Source: Coriobacteriia bacterium (GTDB taxonomy: Bacteria > Actinomycetota > Coriobacteriia > WRKU01 > WQUG01). Taken from it: 64,000 bases of DNA. This document shows positions 58,579-64,000 of this stretch, one piece after another; positions within the stretch are counted from its first letter, which is position 1, and every line of letters begins with the position of its first letter. The notes beneath the pieces are model-generated. The model saw nothing but the letters and a program-made list of their open reading frames with translations. It ran no database searches and was not told where the DNA came from. The translations under genes were made by a program, and so were the position numbers. The DNA is taken from positions 21,348-85,347 of the forward strand of contig WRBC01000001.1 in NCBI GenBank assembly GCA_009779855.1, read 5' to 3'.

Positions 58579-60691
58579 TAATCCTGCCAGTCGCTTATTG
58601 GCATGGGGGCAAGCAGTTGTTCATGCCCGCTACGTCAATGAAAGTCGTGCAAAGCTATTAGAATCACTAGGGATTCAGCGTATTGGCGACTTGCTTCACC
58701 ATGCCCCTTATCGTTATCTTGATTTAACCAGCACAGCCCAGTTAGGAGCTGTTCAGCCAGGGGAAGCCACAGTAGTTGGCTCTGTGTATGAAGTTGTTAA
58801 ACGTACAACTAGAGGGCGTGGGGGTAGACGACTAACTATCACAGAGGTCACCCTGATTGACGGAACAGGAACCCTTATAGGGGTATGGTTCAATCAGCCC
58901 TGGGTTGAAGCTAGCTATAAACAGGGCCAGACTTTGGCTTTTTCTGGTGATGTTAAATATCGCAATGGGTTTAAGCAAATCATTCAACCCTTTGTCGAAA
59001 AAATCGCAGATTCCCCGCAAGAAAGCAGTGAGCCTGATGAGGGTAGACACATGGGCAAGGTTCTGCCTGTGCACAGTACGACGGAAGGTCTTTCTGTTGG
59101 TTGGTTACGACGCCTTATAGCCGCGGCAGTAGATGATTATGCTCAGGTTAGTGAATATTTACCTATTGATATTTTGCAGCGACGCGGACTTGTCTCATAT
59201 GGCTGGGCACTGCGAAGGCTACATTTCCCTAAGCAGCTTGAAGAGGCTCAGACTGCACGTGAGCGTCTAGCCTACGGGGAGCTGCTTGACTTGCAGCTAT
59301 TGATTGCAAGAAGGCGCTATCGCATGACAAGCGAGACCTCAGGCTACGTTCACATACCCTTTGGATTTCTGCATCAGGCTCTAACAGAAAAATTGCCTTT
59401 TGCTTTAACAGAGGATCAAGATCAGGCCGTTTCAGAGATTCTTGATGACATGGCATCTAAACATCCTATGCAGCGCCTGTTGCTGGGTGACGTAGGAACA
59501 GGAAAGACCGTTGTTGCGGCTTATGCTTTGGCAGTGGCTGCAGACTCTGGGGGACAAGCAACAATGATGGCACCGACTGAGGTGCTTGCACAACAATACG
59601 CCAATAAATTGGGGCCCCTTTTTGATGAGATTGGTTTGACCTGGGGACTTTTGACAGGTTCAACAACTGCAGCAGACAAAAAGATTCTGCTTCAACAGCT
59701 CACTTCAGGAGGGGTCAAGGTTTTATTTGGTACCCACGCGCTTCTTGAAGAGGACGTTCAGTTTCAACATATGACTTTGGCCATTGTTGACGAGCAGCAC
59801 CGCTTTGGTGTGCAACAACGCAAGACACTTCATGCAAAAGGGGAGAGTGCAGACGTACTTGTTATGAGTGCTACACCTATCCCGCGCACTCTGACGCTAA
59901 CTGCATTTGGGGATCTTGCCGCAAGCTATCTACGTGCACGGCCTATTGCGGGTGCTGGAATTACTACGAGGAAGATTAAATTTTCTAAGATTGCGTCTGC
60001 TTATGATGCTGTGCACGCAGCTATAAAAGAAGGGCGCCAGGCTTATATAGTCTGTGCTTTGGTAGACGAATCTTCAAAAATTGAGGCGCAGTCTGCTGTG
60101 CAAATGATGGAAGAATTGGCTGCGGGTGAGTTTAGTGACTGTAGGGTAGAGGTGCTTACAGGTAAAATGAAGCCTGTAGAAAAAGCATGCATCATGGATC
60201 AATTTCATGCTGGCAAGATTGATATATTGGTCTCAACTACAGTAATCGAGGTTGGGGTAGACGTTCATAACGCAACGACTATGTTGATACTTGATGCTGA
60301 CCGTTATGGTCTTGCGCAGTTGCATCAACTGCGCGGACGTGTTGGCAGAGGGCAGCATGCAGGTGAGGTTTGGTTAGTCTCGGATTCTTTTTCTGAAGCA
60401 GCAAAAGAGCGATTCGAGGCTCTGCTTAGTACAGATGATGGCTTTCGTTTGGCGGAGCTAGATCTTAAGCAGCGCGGAGCAGGGGAATTGTTAGGGACTC
60501 GACAAAGCGGTATTGCAAAGCTAAAGATTGCAGATCTTTCAAGGGATGATGAGCTCATAGAATTAGCCAGACAGGACGCTTTTGCGCTGATTGCAGAAGA
60601 CTTCACCCTGTCCTCCCCAGAATTGGCCTTGCTGCGTACCCGTATTGATGCTTTAGAGGCTAAGTACGAGACATGGAAGGTCGCGGGCTAG
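58547..60691 (+). CDS. recG: ATP-dependent DNA helicase RecG
   Basis: RLLLGDVGTGKTVVAAYAL, VDEQHRFGVQQR, LMSATPIPRTL-type motif (VMSATPIPRTLTLTAFGD), LHQLRGRVGRG. Confidence 0.96.
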   Translation: MTLTRVTSQNSNPASRLLAWGQAVVHARYVNESRAKLLESLGIQRIGDLLHHAPYRYLDLTSTAQLGAVQPGEATVVGSVYEVVKRTTRGRGGRRLTITEVTLIDGTGTLIGVWFNQPWVEASYKQGQTLAFSGDVKYRNGFKQIIQPFVEKIADSPQESSEPDEGRHMGKVLPVHSTTEGLSVGWLRRLIAAAVDDYAQVSEYLPIDILQRRGLVSYGWALRRLHFPKQLEEAQTARERLAYGELLDLQLLIARRRYRMTSETSGYVHIPFGFLHQALTEKLPFALTEDQDQAVSEILDDMASKHPMQRLLLGDVGTGKTVVAAYALAVAADSGGQATMMAPTEVLAQQYANKLGPLFDEIGLTWGLLTGSTTAADKKILLQQLTSGGVKVLFGTHALLEEDVQFQHMTLAIVDEQHRFGVQQRKTLHAKGESADVLVMSATPIPRTLTLTAFGDLAASYLRARPIAGAGITTRKIKFSKIASAYDAVHAAIKEGRQAYIVCALVDESSKIEAQSAVQMMEELAAGEFSDCRVEVLTGKMKPVEKACIMDQFHAGKIDILVSTTVIEVGVDVHNATTMLILDADRYGLAQLHQLRGRVGRGQHAGEVWLVSDSFSEAAKERFEALLSTDDGFRLAELDLKQRGAGELLGTRQSGIAKLKIADLSRDDELIELARQDAFALIAEDFTLSSPELALLRTRIDALEAKYETWKVAG

Positions 60692-60802
60692 AAAAGAAAT
60701 ACTTGTTTCAAGGTAACTTCCTCCTCTTTTATTAACGTTATTATAGAGGGCGTATGTAAATGTGTGAGTAAAAACGTGGCACAACTTACGTAGGTAGAGA
60801 GT

Positions 60803-63076
60803 GTGCGCGTGCAGCGATTGCTGTACTTAAAGTGTGCAAAAGGTAAAAAGTGGGTGAATTGTGTGAAGAGATTTTCTATAAGGGCGTGTGTAATTGCTTG
60901 TCTGATCTTCGCTGTGATGGCAGTAAGCTTGCTGCCCGTACTTGCAGGTGTGACACCTGTTGCCGCAGCCAGTCCAGCGGGCTTTCCCATGTATGCATGG
61001 GGATCAAATGGTGCAGGGCAACTAGGCCTTGGAGACCTTACTAATCGAACTACTCCGCATCGAGTAGGTACTGCCACTAATTGGGTGTCAGTGGCTACTG
61101 CTGCGGGCGGATCCTTTGCTATCAATGCTGATGGTGAGCTTTTTGGTTGGGGAGCTGCCTGGACTGCGCCTCAAATGGGGCAGGGTGGACCAGGTGCTGG
61201 TACGGGAAATATCACAACGCCTACTCAAATAAGAGCGGCCTCCAATTGGGTAGCGGTGTCTGCAAGAAGTAATAATGTTCTTGCGCTTAACTCGGCAGGC
61301 GAGATTTTTCGTTGGGGAGCTGCGAGCGTTCCTCTACCCGAACAAAATACTCCAACCCAGGTGGGAACGGGCACTAGTTGGGCATACATTGCAGCAGGAA
61401 ATACCTCAGGATATGCCATCAATACTGACGGTGAACTTTTTAGCTGGGGCGCAAACGGCTCAGGTCAGCTAGGACAAGGTGACTCTACTTCTCGAAGTAT
61501 TCCTACTCAGGTAGGCAGCAGAACAGATTGGGAAAGCGTCTCTGCTGGTGCAAATTTTGTTGTTGCTCGGACGGCAGCTGGCGAACTTTTTAGTTGGGGA
61601 ACAGGTACTTCTGGGCAACTTGGACATGGCAATAGTAGCTCTCTAAACACGCCTACCCGAATAGGAACTGCAAATAACTGGGTGGATGCAAGAACAACAA
61701 ATTCTGCGGCGTCAGCCATCAATGCCGATGGTGAACTTTTTACTTGGGGTGCTACTACTGGTGGACAGCTTGGACGTGCTGTTTCTGGGGCAAGTCCTGC
61801 AGACAGTCCCGGAAGGGCGGGAACTGCTTCAGACTGGGTAACGATAATGGGCGGCAATGGATTCTTTTTTGCTCTTAACGAGGACGGGAGTCTGTACGCA
61901 TGGGGAGCAAACGGATCAGGACAATTGGGGCTTGGTGATACAGTAAGTAGATCTGTGCCTACTTTTATGCTGCAGACATCGGCTTTTAGTACGATTTCTC
62001 GCGGTGGTGGAGGTCAGGCTATTATGCTCATGAGAATAGTCCCCATCGAATATACTCTGCCTATGGAGAAGCTCCTTCAAAAGCCAGAGGGTACTGCTGT
62101 GCCCAGTAAATCTTTTACGTTTACCTTTGAAAGAATCAGCTTCAACGATAATACGGCAAATGCTGGGATGCTCCCTGTTATTCCTGATCGAACCATACAG
62201 ATTAACTCTTCGGGCTTGTCTACCACGGCAGGAGGAGTTACCACCACTATAGGTGCGACAGATGCACTTGAGGATGTTGAATTTGACAGACCTGGAGTAT
62301 TCTCTTTCTTTGTGCGAGAGGTAACAGGATCGTCGGGAACACTTGCTCCTTCAAGTATGGCGTACTCTCTTGCTGAATATGAGATGAGAGTTTATGTAGA
62401 TGTGGATACGTCGGGAGCAGTAGACGAGCTCTATGTTTCTGAGATAAGAATTATCCCCCGCATTATTGATAATGACTCACAGGCAGTAGGTGTGGCAACT
62501 GATGATCTTGTCTTTACAAATGTGTATACTCCTGATCAAAGCAGCTCAACGTCAACCACAAGGACAGTCAGAGTAGACTTTTTTGAAGGAAGTGTTGCTA
62601 CGCCACGGGTGACTCATAATTATATTCACGATTTAAGCGTGGGTACTACTATTACCCTTGATATGATTACTACACCAACGGGCTTCCCGCGTGTAAATTT
62701 CTACCCAGGTGTTCTTTACGATATTGATGTAGCAGTAACTGCTGAAGGTGAGACTGTCGTGCGTGTTGTATTCCACGAAAGAATCGTGCCACCCCCGCCA
62801 CCACCACCGCCACCCCCGCCGACGCAGCCCCCAGCTGACGATGAGGTTTACGTTGCAGGTAACGCAGATGGTGAACAGGCGCAAGAGGAAGATGGGCCTA
62901 CAAGCATTGAAGCAACCGCTGCTGGCGATGGTCCAAAAGCAGGACCGCAGACAGGCGATTGGTCAAATCCAGCCCTGCATTTGCTGCATATGATTGCGGC
63001 AATGGTGCTTGTTGCAGTTGTACTGTACAGGCTTACCTGTTCTAGTGAAATGATTGCTCGGCGCAGAACAGGATAG
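60803..63076 (+). CDS. RCC1-repeat surface protein with poly-proline linker and GPQTG sorting-like signal
   Basis: NADGELFSWGANGSGQLGQGD blades, isopeptide-like domain (FSFFVREVTGSSGTLAPSSMAYSLAEYEMRVYVD), P-rich run, GPQTGDW + hydrophobic helix + RRRTG. Confidence 0.88.
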   Translation: MRVQRLLYLKCAKGKKWVNCVKRFSIRACVIACLIFAVMAVSLLPVLAGVTPVAAASPAGFPMYAWGSNGAGQLGLGDLTNRTTPHRVGTATNWVSVATAAGGSFAINADGELFGWGAAWTAPQMGQGGPGAGTGNITTPTQIRAASNWVAVSARSNNVLALNSAGEIFRWGAASVPLPEQNTPTQVGTGTSWAYIAAGNTSGYAINTDGELFSWGANGSGQLGQGDSTSRSIPTQVGSRTDWESVSAGANFVVARTAAGELFSWGTGTSGQLGHGNSSSLNTPTRIGTANNWVDARTTNSAASAINADGELFTWGATTGGQLGRAVSGASPADSPGRAGTASDWVTIMGGNGFFFALNEDGSLYAWGANGSGQLGLGDTVSRSVPTFMLQTSAFSTISRGGGGQAIMLMRIVPIEYTLPMEKLLQKPEGTAVPSKSFTFTFERISFNDNTANAGMLPVIPDRTIQINSSGLSTTAGGVTTTIGATDALEDVEFDRPGVFSFFVREVTGSSGTLAPSSMAYSLAEYEMRVYVDVDTSGAVDELYVSEIRIIPRIIDNDSQAVGVATDDLVFTNVYTPDQSSSTSTTRTVRVDFFEGSVATPRVTHNYIHDLSVGTTITLDMITTPTGFPRVNFYPGVLYDIDVAVTAEGETVVRVVFHERIVPPPPPPPPPPPTQPPADDEVYVAGNADGEQAQEEDGPTSIEATAAGDGPKAGPQTGDWSNPALHLLHMIAAMVLVAVVLYRLTCSSEMIARRRTG

Positions 63077-63106
63077 CCTATAGAAGCTCTTGGTAAGATA
63101 GTTACC

Positions 63107-63712
63107 ATGAGAATTATTGCTGGAAAATGGGGTGGGCGTCGCCTTAAATCCCCAACGGGAATCGACACACGCCCAACAAGTGACCGAATGCGTGAATCAC
63201 TTTTTTCGAGTCTACATTCGCGTATTGGGTCTTTTGAAGGCTTACGTGTTTTGGATGCTTTTGCAGGCAGTGGAGCACTGGGTTTAGAAGCACTGTCACG
63301 CGGGGCGGCTTTTTTGGTGATGGCAGAGCGTGACCAAAAGGCATGTCAGGTTATTGAAGAAAATCTTACAGGGCTACAAGGCACTAGCCAGAATCATAAT
63401 GGAGCTCGCAGCGTTGTAAAAGACGACCACTTCCATCTGTATCGTGGTGATATCTTTAAAATTGTCCCGCATTTAGCAAATCTTAGAATAGACCTTGCTT
63501 TCTTTGATCCGCCTTATGCCCTTGAAAGCGAGAACATCCAAAGACTCTTGCTGCAATTGGCAGAGGCGAAGACGTTTTCTTGTGGGGCGCTTATTGTAGT
63601 CGAGCGCGCAAAGACGCTACAGGAAGAGAACCTTCTTCCTGATGGGTTTGTCCAGCTTGATGTGAAGACAAAAGGGGACACGACTCTTTATTTTGCAAGA
63701 TATAACCTATAG
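63107..63712 (+). CDS. rsmD: 16S rRNA (guanine966-N2)-methyltransferase RsmD
   Basis: [44 protein letters not shown]. Confidence 0.95.
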   Translation: MRIIAGKWGGRRLKSPTGIDTRPTSDRMRESLFSSLHSRIGSFEGLRVLDAFAGSGALGLEALSRGAAFLVMAERDQKACQVIEENLTGLQGTSQNHNGARSVVKDDHFHLYRGDIFKIVPHLANLRIDLAFFDPPYALESENIQRLLLQLAEAKTFSCGALIVVERAKTLQEENLLPDGFVQLDVKTKGDTTLYFARYNL

Positions 63713-63798
63713 CGTGTCTGCTAATCGCATTCCCAATCTGCAAGCGTCCTGTACGATACAATTGCTTTCTGGCAGTCGGGCTTTCTGAAAGGAGATTC

Positions 63799-64000
63799 AT
63801 GGGGATACGTAAGGCAATTGTACCGGGAACGTTTGATCCTATTACAAGTGGACATCTTGAGATTATAGAACGTGCCCATGCATTGTTTGATGAGATTATT
63901 GTGGGAGTTGCAAGCTCATGGTCAAAGCGTGGCGCAGGAACACTTTTTACTTTAGAGGAGCGCTGTGAACTTGCCTGTGAGGCGACAGCACATTTGGAGG
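63799..64000 (+). CDS. coaD: Phosphopantetheine adenylyltransferase (partial, cut by window end)
   Basis: [37 protein letters not shown] after AAAGGAG. Confidence 0.93.
   Translation, partial: MGIRKAIVPGTFDPITSGHLEIIERAHALFDEIIVGVASSWSKRGAGTLFTLEERCELACEATAHLE

Overview
Compact, mostly + strand bacterial chromosome segment. Gene content and protein style suggest a low-to-mid GC Actinobacterium, possibly Coriobacteriia-like (inference only). Housekeeping blocks: argR-argG-argH; arginine deiminase genes arcA/arcB split by a secreted VanY/InlB-repeat protein; tRNA(Tyr,Thr,Met)-tuf-rpmG-tRNA(Trp)-secE-nusG-rplK-rplA; talC-rho-rpe; dapA-rnj-uppP-ftsK-HTH-def-fmt-rsmB-glpX; tRNA(His)-rpsB-tsf; Gls24-DAK2-degV-recG; rsmD-coaD (cut by the window end). 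No rRNA, CRISPR array, prophage or transposase was seen. The accessory content is the interesting part: (i) four RCC1-repeat surface proteins, three with pilin-like isopeptide stalk domains, ending in non-canonical [S/T/G]P-x-[T/A]G sorting-like motifs; (ii) a LytTR regulator/DUF3021 pair carrying two separate G11 tracts, which looks like a phase-variation module, directly upstream of two of those surface genes; (iii) a HEPN-like protein gene after rplA, preceded by a promoter, a 7-codon micro-ORF with a strong Shine-Dalgarno, and an intrinsic terminator (candidate leader-peptide/attenuation control); (iv) an ABC exporter cluster with a lipoprotein and a 7-Cys secreted mini-protein; (v) a PASTA protein with an apparently dead amidase domain. 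All calls come from reading the sequence; no database search was possible.
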